Assembly (NCBI GenBank): GCA_029379385.1
Contig: CM055608.1
Span: forward strand, 26,782,350 to 26,846,349
Reading direction: 5' to 3'
Length of the DNA stretch: 64,000 bases
DNA from: Quillaja saponaria
Lineage: Eukaryota; Streptophyta; Magnoliopsida; Fabales; Quillajaceae
A program made the position numbers and the translations under genes. The notes below the pieces were generated by a model that ran no database searches, was not told where the DNA came from, and saw only the letters and a program-made list of their open reading frames with translations. Position 1 is the stretch's first letter. Every line of letters starts with the position of its first letter. Positions 11,901-23,855 of this stretch are shown in pieces.

Positions 11901-14900
11901 AGTCTCGATGATTATTTAAATGCTAATTAATAAATATTAGATCTTGTCTATTCATCTGATCGATCAATATTATCTTTTCTTATTTTTCTTCATCGTTGCA
12001 TGATATCGATATTTATCAAATTATGAGTAACAAAAAGCACATATCATATGCTAATTAAGAGTCGATCATATTTTTTTAATTATAATTTAGATTAAAAATG
12101 ACTAATTCAAATGATAAGATATTTAAAGGAGAATATCAAGAGTACATAACTATTTTCATGCAACCCGCGGAAGTTAAATATTATCTGGCCAAAAGTAAAT
12201 CAAATGTTGTTATTATGTACAAATTATAAATAAGGCATTCGTGTTTACAATAATTAAAAAGAAATTAGTTACAAAGGGAAAGTTGAAAACGAAGGTTGGC
12301 ATAGCTAAAGGGCTCAAATACAAAGTATGTGAGTCAAGTGCTAGGAGAACACATGCAAGTATACATGTTACCCTGCCGAGCAAACTGGCCCATATTAGAA
12401 ATGGGACCAACAAACCTCATGACAGTGTACAATCAATATTGGGTTGCGTGTGGTGCTTTTGACAAAAAGAAAAAAAAAATGCATTTACAACTAGTTAATT
12501 AAAAAGAAAATATTGTAGTTGTTTTAATTGTTAAAAAATTGAAAAATTTAACTTAAGGTGACACCTATAAATAAATAAAAAATAAGAAGATAAACTAATT
12601 AAAGTAAAACGAAAAGAGAAAAAAAGAAAAAGAAAAAAAAAGAGAGATTGAAGAAGAAAGGATAAATGAAAAAATATATATATATAAGGACGAAAATGGA
12701 ATGGGCCCTAAAGCATGGAAGGAAAAAAAGCAGAGGGATAAAACAAGAAGGCATGCATTCACATGCATATCCTTTTCAGTTTTTTTCTTTTAGATGAGCA
12801 CCAAGGCCAACACCAAAAGTTCTACCCTATGTTTTGTCATCTTCAAATTGTTTTGTCCAGTGGCGCTCTCTCTTAAGTAATATTATGTAATAAACTATTT
12901 TTTTTTTAATCATCCGTACATGAATTTTACCACATTAACAACCTCCTATGTGAAATGTAAACCAAGTTCAAGCAAGCTAGTTGTGGTGCACTTGAGCCGA
13001 AGTGTTGGTGCATTAGAGGTGCCTATAACCCAGCTCTATGATGCCATATTAAATACTCATCAGAGAGGACTAAAACGTAGTTATGATACCATATTAAAAT
13101 CACTGTCCAATACTGATTGATATTAGAATGAGTGATTCACAGACTTATATGTAATATTAAGCTCTACTATGTTAGTCCATGTAGAGAATTATCATATTGA
13201 CAATATGAGTGACATAAAATATTAATATTATTATAGAAAATGAATTAAGAATAGTAACATCAAATTTAATTTCAATTTAAAATTATATGAATAAATAAAT
13301 AGAATTGTAATTCACTAAAATGTGTCCACTAGTACTTACATACACAGCTTAAAGAAGATGCCCAAACATGTGTATGGGCATTTTTAATGTCCCAAATCCA
13401 GCTTACATAAAGCATAATTATAGAGAAGTGTATGGTGGAGTACACCACTAAAGAAGAGAGAGAATATGAATTTCTTCTTTTTTAAAAGAAAAAGCTCCAA
13501 TACTGTGTGTGAGCTTGCTACCGTTAAGGATACCTGCTATAGAGAAAGGAAGACCTTTTCTTTGATTTTTCTTATAAAAAAAAAAAAAATAGTAGCTAAG
13601 CTAGCTAGGATTCCCACTAAAAGCATTTGGAGTACTGAAAAAATTAAAATATTCCCCTCAATATATAAGATATAGTATCCATAATCCACTTAAAGGGATT
13701 TGCTAGCTAGGCCTAGCTATCATATATACCCTGCCATAAAATCAATTCACAAATCCTGACAAATTTATTGAAATGAGTTGGTAATTACAGTGTTTGTGAA
13801 TCTTCTTTTTGCAACACTCTCTTGCATTATTGAACTCAACTATATATATATAGCAGCTGGAAGATATATGTCAGAGCATGGAAGCTTCAATATCTTAATT
13901 AGATCAACTCACCATAACCTGGAATATTATTTTACGTGTTAAAATTTTGGTAGTGATAGTCATGAAATGGGAATTACAATATTATAATTCTTGTAACTCT
14001 ACTTCTTAATGGGAATTGAAATATATTTATCTTGTAACTCAAGTAACAGTGTTACATTAACAAACATTGCACTTGTCTATCGGTCTAAGAAATATATATA
14101 TATATATATATATATAGATGGAGTTAAAAGTATTAGATTGTGCAAAACTTGATACATATAATTAACTTCTAATTAATTAGAAGTGTTTAGGCTCAAAATC
14201 CATTGAGATAGGAAAAACAATGATAAAATTTATAAATAATAAGAGTTAATTATTTTTATTTCTATCCTTAAAACGTTTTTTACTTTTTTTTTATTAAAAC
14301 AGTGAAAATTTATTAATGAATTTTTTTAATGAGTATCTTTAAGATACTTGTTAAAATAATAAATATAAAATTGTATATTATTTATTGTATTGATTAACTA
14401 TTATTTTAATGTTATGTAATAAATAATTTATTATATTTAAAAATATTTTAAATTCTAAAAATTATATTGATTATACTTTATCAAATATTTTTATGATTCT
14501 TGTTTAAAAGACTCTTTATTTATTAATCAATATTTATAGCTGTAGGAAAAATATTCATACAAATTGATGTATGAAAACTTCTCACTTAATCAACATAATT
14601 CAGCAACATTACAATTCAAATCATTAATATTATAAATAAGTCATAATGAAAACATTAATAACAACGATAAAAACTCGAACATCAACGTCTTGGCTTCGAA
14701 ACCTAATTGAATTTTGGATTAAAAAATAATTAAAATTTTCACTCATGACACGTTGGTCATAAAGCAGGTACATTTTTCTACCTTGACTTTCGGCCCAGTA
14801 CTAGTAGAATATAATTAGTCCAATGATCCCAACCCTCTTTTACTGTATGTGAATAGTGATGTTTAGTCATGATCATGTTGGTTGTCTATATGTCTGTTGG

Positions 14901-17028
14901 TAGAAATCAATTAATATTTGATTGATTGAACGTCAAGACTTTTGACATTATTAATACATAAAAAATTATGCAATATTTTTAATATCAATTATTAATCATT
15001 TATTTTAATTAAATATTAATTATGATAAGGTAAAATTCTTCATCAATTCACTTCTCGCTAAAAAGATTTATTTATTATTTTTGTTAAGAATTACATTTAC
15101 CACTTAATTTTTTAACTTGATACAATTTTATTTTTGTTATTTTTTATAAATATCTCTACATTATTTGAATATAAACTTAATTTTATTCAAGATTCGTGAC
15201 CTTTTAAATTCACAAATTGTTTATACGGGCTCAGATCCATAACATAACAAAAAAAATTAACAGTTGAACTCAAACGTGTTTTAAATTATCACTTGAATCA
15301 CATCTTATAAATTATATTATTTTTTATTTCGGATATTCTTATAAATGTAAAAAAATATGAAGTTAAAGAATGAATATTAATTAAAGCCAAAAGTTGCCGC
15401 TGATATATAGGGAAAATGTATAATAAGTGATCAGTAGGCTAATTAACATAACAAGGAAAACTTAGGTTTAACAAAAAAATAAAATAAAAAAACTTAGTAA
15501 GTTAGTACTTAGACAATTATTTCTAGTAGTAGGTTGGCAGCAGGTTGGGGAATTTGGAATTGGGATTCACTAATTGCAATATGTCAACTCTCATTGAAAA
15601 TTTGAATGTTTCTCTTCAAGTGTGAATTCATTGGCGTCTATTTATAGCTATTTTACAAGAATATATGACAACAGTTCATAAGAAAACAACACAAAAAACA
15701 AGGTTTGTGTCTGGGTTTGGTGCAAAAGTAAAGATTGGCTGGCTACTGAAATGTTTTAATTAATTGAGTTTTACGGCTACTTCTCCACGTTACATGTATA
15801 TTCCCACTACAGGCTGCCACCCTCGTATGAAATCTTTATCAGATTGTTAGGTACTTTGAGAATTTATTACAAAATACTCATATACATAAAATTACCTAAG
15901 AAACAAGTAACAAAATGTCTAACAAAACATAAATATATATATTTTTTGATAATTTAATCTAAAGTATCAGTCAAGCATTGGCTTTAATGTACTAGAGAAA
16001 CTAAAGATTGATTTCAGTTTTTTCCTTTTATTGTTGAAGTTTGTGACAATTCTTTTATATAATGGTGTGATGAATTTTTATTTTTATTTTTTTCCTAAAA
16101 TTAGAGTTAACTGAAACTAATTATGTATGAAACTTGAAGCAAAAATAAATTGACTATTGAAATTTTGTCAATTTATATAATTATTTACTAAGAAATAAAT
16201 AGATAGCATAACAATGATTATTTTAAATGATTAATAACACTTTTGCCCGCATGAGATTTGACAATTCTAGTGTGAAATGTCTATACTACTATATATATTA
16301 GATAATAACTTCCAAAGTGCTTAATTTTAACTATATATTTATTCATAAATTATTACTAATTTTATTGATTAATTCTGAATATATCTAGTATTTTGATGAT
16401 TTATTATGAAATATTCACGCACATTAGAAGTCTAACCAACAAACAATGCATGCCAATAAAATATTAACTTTAATGTGAAAAAGAAATTAAAATTTGATTT
16501 ATCTCTTTTTTCCTAATTATCCAAGCAAATTTTATATAAGTACAAATATGTACATGACTTGCTTTTAGAAAGCATAAGTTCTTCAAAATTTGTGACAAGC
16601 AGGGTGCTCACCTGATTTACCTAACAACAAAGAGGGCACCTTGAGATGTTAAACAAACTTCATTTATTAAACACGACTACTAGGCAAACTTTATTTGTGT
16701 TTTAACCAACCTTTGCCAATGATCCACTCAAAGCAAACTTTGAGATATAATTTTTTTTTTTTTTTCAAATGTTGATTTCTTATATTATTGTATAAAAATA
16801 TTGTTTGGTTTTTACAAATATTAAAAATAAATTGAATTAACAGGAGAAGTGATTTATATATATAAATTAATTTGAACAAATTTAATTATTTAAAAAATAA
16901 AAAACTAAGTCAAACCTATGTTAAGAAAGGGCTAGTTGAGAATGTTAATAATTAAATTGGTGGTCATACTTAGGAATTGATGAGTCTAAGCTAAGAGGAG
17001 CCAATCTCATTTTCTATTAAATATTTTA
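8911..17028. other. 8-kb AT-rich intergenic region
   Basis: No open frame here has recognisable homology or exon structure. The first few hundred bases after 8910 should hold the UGT promoter and 5' UTR on the minus strand. Poly-A/T runs occur near 10440, 10485 and 13575, and AT microsatellites near 11065, 12675 and 14092. A perfect 20-bp palindrome lies at 14165-14184. Two fragments resembling the tRNA-Met primer-binding phrase of copia retrotransposons occur near 13035 and 13083. The rest is unassigned. Confidence 0.6.
14092..14116. repeat. (AT)n microsatellite
   Basis: An uninterrupted alternating AT run of about 25 bases in non-coding DNA. It is likely length-polymorphic. Confidence 0.9.
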
Positions 17029-18835
17029 AATAGGAACAGACCATTTGCATTCCCCTTACTCCTGAGCTTGACTTCTACAACATGACTAACTAGTGCTCAG
17101 TCTCCTCAAGCCCTCTACTGATTTGCTGAATTTTGGATTCAATTTCTAATTTTTAAAAAATAATATAATAAGTTTTGTATTTAAAAAATAGGATAATTTT
17201 AGAAATCGAATTTTGAAAGTCCAATTTCTTGCTCTACATCACCAGTCCACGGGCCCAACACCACACGCCTATGGGCCCACCCTTGCAAAAAAGTAAAAGT
17301 AAACAGAAAACACTGAAATCGGATTTTAAAAATTCGATTTTAGACATTTTAAACAGGAACATACCATTTGCATCCCCTGACTCCTAAGCTTGACTTCTAT
17401 CACATGACTAACTAGTGCTCAGTCTCCTCAAGCCCTCTACTGATTTGTTGAATTTCGGATAGAAGGGCTCAATTTCTAATATTTTAGATAATATAATAAA
17501 TTGTGTATTTAAATAGTTAAAATGAGATAATTTTAGAAATCGGATTTTGAAAATTCAATTTCTAGCTTATATCACTAGCCCACGGGCCCAACACCACATG
17601 CCTACGGGCCCACCCTTGCAAAAAACTGAAAGTAAATAGGAAACACTGAAATCGGATTTTGAAAATCCGATTTTAGACATTTAAAATTTTAAAAAATATT
17701 ATCTAAATTTAAAAATTATTTACACTTTTAAATTTTAAAAATTTTCATAAATTTAAAAATTATTATACATTTCAAATTTAAAAAAAAATATCATTTACTA
17801 TAAATTTAAAAACTATCATAAACTCTAAATATAAAATATATCATGCACTCTAAAATTAAAAATTATCATACACTATAAATTTAAATATTATTATATACTT
17901 TAAATTTAAAATTTATCATACATTTTAAAATTTAAATATATCATACACTATAATAAAAAAAATATTATACATGTTAATATTTTAAAATTTTAAAATTCAT
18001 GATTTTTTTAAATTTAAAGTGTATGATAATTTTAAAATTTTTAGTGTATGATATATTTAAAATTTAAAATGTATGATAAATTTTAAATTTAAAGTGTATA
18101 ATAAGTTTTAAAATTTTAAATGTATGATAATTTTAAAATATGATATTTTTAAATTAAAAAATTTATAATAATTTTTTAAATTATAGTGTATGATATTTTT
18201 AAATTTTAAAATATATAATAATTTTAAAATTTATAATGTATGATAATTTTTTTTATTATAGTGTATGATATATTCAAATTTTAAATTTAAAGTGTATAAT
18301 AATTTTTAAATTTATAGTGTATGACATTTTTTATATTTAGAGTTTATGATAGTTTTTAAATTTATAGTGTATGATATTTTTTATATTTAGAGTTTATGAT
18401 AGTTTTTAAATTTATAGTGTATGTTATTTTTTATATTTAGATTTTATGATAGTTTTTAAATTTATAGTGCATGATATTTTTCAAATTTAAAATGTAAATT
18501 AATTTTTAAATTTATAGTGTATGATATATATTTTTTTTATTATAGTGTATGATATGTTAAAATTTTAAATTTTTAAATATTTTTAAAATTTAAAAGTGTA
18601 GATAATTTTTTAATTTATATGATATTTTTTAAATTTAAAATGTATGGGATATCGGCGCCTGAAACTGGATTTTGAAAATCCGGTTTCAATTTTCTGCAAG
18701 GATGGGTCTGTGGAGCCTGAAATTGGATTTTGAAAATTCAGTTTCTTAAATTATCATATTTTGATTATTTAAGTACAAAACCTACTATATTATCTAAAAA
18801 AATTGAGAATTAGACCCCTGTATCCAAAACCCCAC
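17029..18835. mobile_element. foldback-like inverted-repeat element with duplicated left arm
   Basis: The left side carries two tandem copies of a roughly 320-335-bp block (about 17029-17350 and 17351-17686). Both contain tgactaactagtgctcagtc and cacgggcccaacaccac. The second half of each block is found inverted at about 18650-18835: the reverse complement of the right end reads ggatacaggggtctaattct, against ggatagaagggctcaatttc near 17457. Each arm carries a smaller palindrome of the type atcggattttgaaaatccgat. Between the arms lies an AT-rich core, itself arranged as inverted minisatellite repeats. No transposase frame is present. The long inverted ends suggest a non-autonomous Mutator-like or foldback element, but that class call is inference. 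Confidence 0.7.
17690..18645. repeat. AT-rich minisatellite core, two arms in opposite orientation
   Basis: The left part (about 17750-17970) repeats tatcatacactat-type units. The right part (about 18000-18640) repeats the reverse complement, atagtgtatgata. Within the right part a 50-bp unit occurs three times in a row from about 18311 to 18460. The arrangement would let a single strand fold into a long hairpin. Confidence 0.8.
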
Positions 18836-20039
18836 TCATTTGCACTGCTCAATAACAATCACACCTTTACCAAAGTTGCCTTCTCAAAGTACTCCTCCCT
18901 TCTTCTTTTTTTAACTGATGATCATCAATCTTAGCAACAAAAAAAAAAAAAAAAACTGATGATGATCAATGGGTTTTTGGGCCAAAAAATATAAAACATA
19001 AATTATGAAAAAGGGTTTATTTAATAAACTCAAAACACAAAAAATAAGGCACACTCAACCGCAAGAAAGACAATGAAATGGCATAATGAGTGTTACATGC
19101 ACTACTTTTCAGAGAAGCATTTGAGTGGGTACTTGAGTATTTGTTGCATTTGGTATTTGATTTAAACTTTAATCCTCCCCATTGAAGCAACAAGGAGTGG
19201 GAGGATTAAAATGGACATCACCTGCATTTTGAACAATCATAATAGCCTCTCGATAAGAGAGAGAAACTGATTTTTCCCCCCTTTGACTTCTTCAAATCTC
19301 TCTCTTTCTCTCTTACCCACAAAATTTGGCTACTTTTCTGCCAAATTAAATTTGTTGTTGAACTTATATTGGACTTTCATTCTACCAAAAAAATAAAAAA
19401 TTGGAGCTTTCATTCTTTATGGAATTTTAATCACCGATCTCTTTTACTTTACACCTAATCTTTGACCTGCAAAATGCTATTGGTATAACAATCATAAAAG
19501 TTTATAAAAAATTATCTTATTAATAATTTAAATATTTATTAAAATATAATAGATATAATTTTAAATAATTTATTAATTACATGAACACAAATAAGTTATC
19601 TAAAATTTTATTAAATGTGCTAAGCTATACACCTTGTTCATGAAAAAGTTATGACAAAGACCAATGCTTAGTATATTAGTGGGTCAAAACAAAATATACA
19701 TAATCGTCAAGTTAGGGCCGGGGATTTTTAGGATAATTGATTTATTAAGCAAGCAACCTCGTATGGATTCTTAATCGTGCCCCATCATTATCTTAATATA
19801 TATATATATATAAGATTTAAAGAAAACCAAATAAAATAAAATAAACCACTATTTACTTATTTATTCCTTAACTATTAATTCAATTAGATGTTATGACATA
19901 TGCATTACATGTGAATCATGATTTAAATGTTTATTAATAATTAATATACATAACAATAAATTATCGTTAATAAAAATAATACTCCATGTTAATGAAATTA
20001 AACAAATAGATAAATCCAATAAAATTTAATTCAAAATAT
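18836..20039. other. intergenic, no gene seen
   Basis: AT-rich non-coding DNA with a poly-A run near 18938 and a TA microsatellite near 19797. I found no open frame of note, no splice-joined coding pattern and no structural RNA that I recognise. Confidence 0.6.
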
Positions 20040-21110
20040 AAACATATAATTTTTTAAAAATTCTAAAGATGGAAGAAAAATTAACACAATAATATTATAA
20101 CCATAAAGATTATACTCTTAATATTTCTTTTAATTCATATCATTTAAAAAAAAAAGTAATTATAATATTATAATTATTAATATTGAAAAGAATTAGGACC
20201 AAAAAAAATTTCAATAGTCATAAGACAATTACAATCTTGTTAATAATAAAATGGAGAGGAATTAGTAAAGAAGTAAAAAAAAAAAAAAAAAAGTCTATTT
20301 GAAGTAAAATATCAATTAAAAAATATTTATGTAATAGTAAAAACTCATAATGGTATTTAAGAAAAAAAATATTATTCTACTAAATCAATTTTACATACAT
20401 AAACATACAGAGAAATTTAACAAAAAAAATAAAATTCATAAATTTATAAAATAATTTAATTATTAGGATGAGAGAAGAATTAAACATTGTAATTATAACA
20501 GTATTTTAATCATAAAAACTATACTCTTAATAATTTTTTAATTCATAGTATTTTAAAAAAAATTAATTCATAAATTTGAGAGCAGCCAAAAAAACATTAT
20601 AATTAATAGGAAATTATTAAATAAATAAAAATTTTAATCTTAGCTACTATTGACACATAATTATTGAAAAAAATATAAAAATAATGAATTAAAAGGTTAA
20701 AAACAACAATATTATTATCATGAAATTTATACTCTTATTTTTATATAAAAAATCATAGTAATTTTTTTAAATTTCAATTGATAAATTTTAGAATAACTAA
20801 AAAAACTTATGATTATTAGGTACTTATTAACCAAAAATTTTGAGAAACTTCAATCTTAATTACTATTGACATATAATTATTAAAAAATTATAGATTTATT
20901 AGGATTGAGAAAAATTAAAAAAAAGAAAAAGAAATCAATAGTCTCAAAATAATTACAATCCTACTTATATTAAAATAGAAAAAATGATAATAGTGTATTT
21001 GAAACAAAATAACAACTAAAGGTAATTATGTAATAATTATAAAAACTCAGGCAAAGATATTTTAGAAAAAATTCGGCTACTAAACCACTTTAATCTATAT
21101 CTATACTATA
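20040..21110. repeat. AT-rich dispersed repeat family, copy 1
   Basis: This stretch shares many phrases with 32700-33700. The anchor ctattgacatataattatt (one copy with a single change) occurs near 20647 and 20863, and again near 33277 and 33494. Each locus therefore carries two internal units. Other shared phrases are atgattattagg, tcaatagtc and gtatttaagaaaa. It contains no coding frame. A non-autonomous transposon is the simplest explanation. The right edge at about 21098 reads tctatactatatataaagg, reminiscent of plant Helitron starts, but no Helitron 3' hairpin was confirmed. Confidence 0.6.
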
Positions 21111-21511
21111 TATAAAGGTGGCATAATTGAATTTTATTTTGATTTTCCAACATACCTTCTATAAAAATTTAATTTTCATTCTTATCACTTTTTAGCTCAA
21201 CTTGTGACCTTTTAATTTTATATAAATAACTATTTAATATTGATAGGTTTGTTTCCCTAATTTTTCGCTATCTTAATAGTAATATTATTGAAATGATTTT
21301 TTGTTTATATTAATAAATTTCAATAATAATGAACTCTAACAATAATTAAATTCTTGATTAGTTATCGATTTATGATGATTTTCATGCTATATTTAAGAGT
21401 CGAGCTTGCTTTTAGTTAAGGGTTAAAATTTATGTTATTACAATAGATTTGATTAAGGTTTATCGATCTTTCATTGCAACAAATGTCTTTAACTTTCTTC
21501 ATCAATGATTA
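21111..21511. other. intergenic, no gene seen
   Basis: AT-rich sequence between the repeat family and a MITE. No feature that I can support. Confidence 0.6.
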
Positions 21512-21884
21512 AGGGTCTGTTTCGATAAGTGTGGCAATGAGAGAATTATGATCTCCATTCTCGTTATATTTTTAGAGTGTTTGAGTTGTCTAAAAGTTAT
21601 GATTTGTAACCATAATCTAAAAAACTGATTTGTTTGTAAATTATATATATAAAAAATACATTTATTTTTAGTGTGTTGGGTTGTACAAAAAATTAATTGG
21701 TCAAGGAACAAAAATAAAATAAAACTGAAAGTTGTAAGACATAAAAAAAAAAAAAAAAAAAAAGTAGTAAAATTGTGGCCCATGCCGCGCCGAGCTCTGG
21801 CCACAGCTTGCCAAACGGCCTAGGCGTCCTAAGTGGCCTAAGCCGCAAAATGCATAGCCCTGACCGTGTAAGCAAACGGAGCCT
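21512..21884. mobile_element. MITE-like element with a GC-rich right half
   Basis: The left end reads agggtctgtttcg. The reverse complement of the right end reads ggctccgtttgc. TTA flanks both sides (left at 21509, right at 21884), as expected of Tourist/PIF-Harbinger target duplications. The right 110 bases are unusually GC-rich for this window and follow a poly-A run at about 21749. There is no protein-coding content beyond chance frames. Element and superfamily are inferred from the ends only. Confidence 0.42.
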
Positions 21885-23855
21885 TAAAAAAACGAAAGTT
21901 CATCTCAGAATATTCTAGTGACTTTATTTTTTTTAAGCTAACAAAGCACTTTACTGAATTTAATTAAGAATTAAACCCAAAACGTGATTAAAGCAGCTTC
22001 TTCCTGCTCGCTGAGTCTGAGATTGAATTGTTATTAATGTGGTTTGCAGTAAGGAATCAAATTAATTTGCTGTCGTTTTCAGTAAAGAATCAAAATTTGG
22101 AGGAATCCCACATTTGCAGACGATTTTCAGACAAATTGTGGGATGGTACTTAATTTTCTTTTTTTGTGAAAATTCAGGACCATACTGGTACAATGAATCG
22201 TCTACGTGTTATTTTATCTCACAATAACTAAATAATTAATTAATGTATAGAAAACTTTTATTCCTTTTGCTGAGATCATCTGCAGGAATATCTTCAATTT
22301 CAGTTTTTCAGTTTATTATGATATACATGATGCTTGTGTGTGATTTGTAAGTTGCAACCACCAAATTCGGTGGCTTTTATGGTGAGACTAGTGCTTGAGT
22401 TTATTCTTAAAACTGTGTTTTCCACCTCTATAATTTATTCTAATGGAAGAAAACAAAAACTGATTCTTAGAAGTTAAAGTTTTCATGTTAGAGGTCTGTT
22501 AAAATAGGTAGAGATTTATAAAAGAGTAAGTGTGATTATCAAGCTTTTACTGAAGATTATGGATTCATATTTATAAAAAAGAAGAATAAAGTTAATAATT
22601 TATTGTGTATGGGAAAATTTTCAGATAACAAATAGCGATAGGATTATGTAAAATACAATTTTCTCGTTGTGAGAAAATTCTTATACACCATTGTAAATAA
22701 GCCGAATTAGCAATATAGTAAGATACTTCATCTTCAATTTAGCTAAAAAATTTAAACTCAAGTTCGAGCTCCGATTCTAACTAGAGCTTGATTACGGACT
22801 TGAATTTCATATCTAATCAATATTCAAATACTAGAGAAATACAAATTTTAATATATGATCAATTTAAGAACTTATTTATTGGTTCGGTATGTTATATTTT
22901 ATTTTGATCTCGTTGTGACATGTTAATAGTTGGTGGCCAACGGTGTAATATAAGGTATCGTCATAAATATATGACTTTAATAATATTTATTTAAAATTGT
23001 AATTATTTTAGTTTATTTGTAAGAAATGAAATGATGTATTGTAATTGTTTCTTAATATTTTTTAATTGATTTGAGAATTTTAATGTTAAAATATAGACAA
23101 AATTGAAGAATTCTATTCTATTCTATTTTACTTCGTCAAAATACACCATAAAGTAATTTGATGTATTTTAAATCAATTATTTGTAGCTTTTTTCCCAAGT
23201 GCTGGAGTGCGATGGCGAAATAACGCCGGACTTAAAGGAGACAAGAAATAATGTGCAAGAAAATTCCTGAGAAAGCCTTTTGGCAATTTAACTTGCAGAA
23301 GAAGGCAAAGCTGAAGCAGAAAACAGCTTAAAAAAAACATTAATTTCTCTGCTTCTTTTATTTTATTTTTTTTCTTTCACTTTTGATTTTTGAATCTGTT
23401 CTGAGTAAAAAAAAAAAAAAAATTAACTTTTTTTTCGATAAATTAAACTAGACAAAGTTGATACATACAGTACTGGGAACCATGTTCCTTTAAGATCCCA
23501 TTTTCAAGTTTTCACACAGTGTTCTTTGTCGGGTGGAAAATAAAATACTCTCTCTCCATGTCTCTGAAATTTCTCTGTCTAGGTTCTCCCACCTGTCACT
23601 TTCGGTGTTTTTTACAGTAGAAGCAAACTGAAGAGACTACTAATTATTCACACTAACAATTTATCATAAAAACCAAACAAGAAAAATGAAAAACAAGAGT
23701 GAAATTGAAGAGTAGAAGAAAACCCAGCAACAAACAGATAAAAAACAATTGAGAGTTGGAAAAAATATTCGCAACAAAAACATGAGCTCAAAAGTAAGGT
23801 AGGACGGGATAATAGAGGAAGGGTTGTTCATAATTACAGCTAAAGAATTTTGCAA
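21885..23855. other. upstream region and 5' UTR of ABCB1
   Basis: AT-rich non-coding DNA. A pyrimidine-rich stretch around 23540-23600 probably belongs to the promoter-proximal region or 5' UTR of the downstream ABCB1 gene. I see no other gene. Confidence 0.5.

Noticed and set aside
12213..12462. Overlapping 66- and 73-codon frames on opposite strands
   Set aside because: No recognisable domain, no splice-joined neighbours and ordinary AT-rich context. Taken as chance frames.
14165..14184. Perfect 20-bp palindrome acttctaattaattagaagt
   Set aside because: Palindromes of this length are expected occasionally in long AT-rich DNA. No associated gene or repeat family was seen.
18311..18460. Regular repeats that might suggest a CRISPR-like array
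   Set aside because: The units are contiguous with no unique spacers, lie in plant nuclear DNA and belong to an AT minisatellite.
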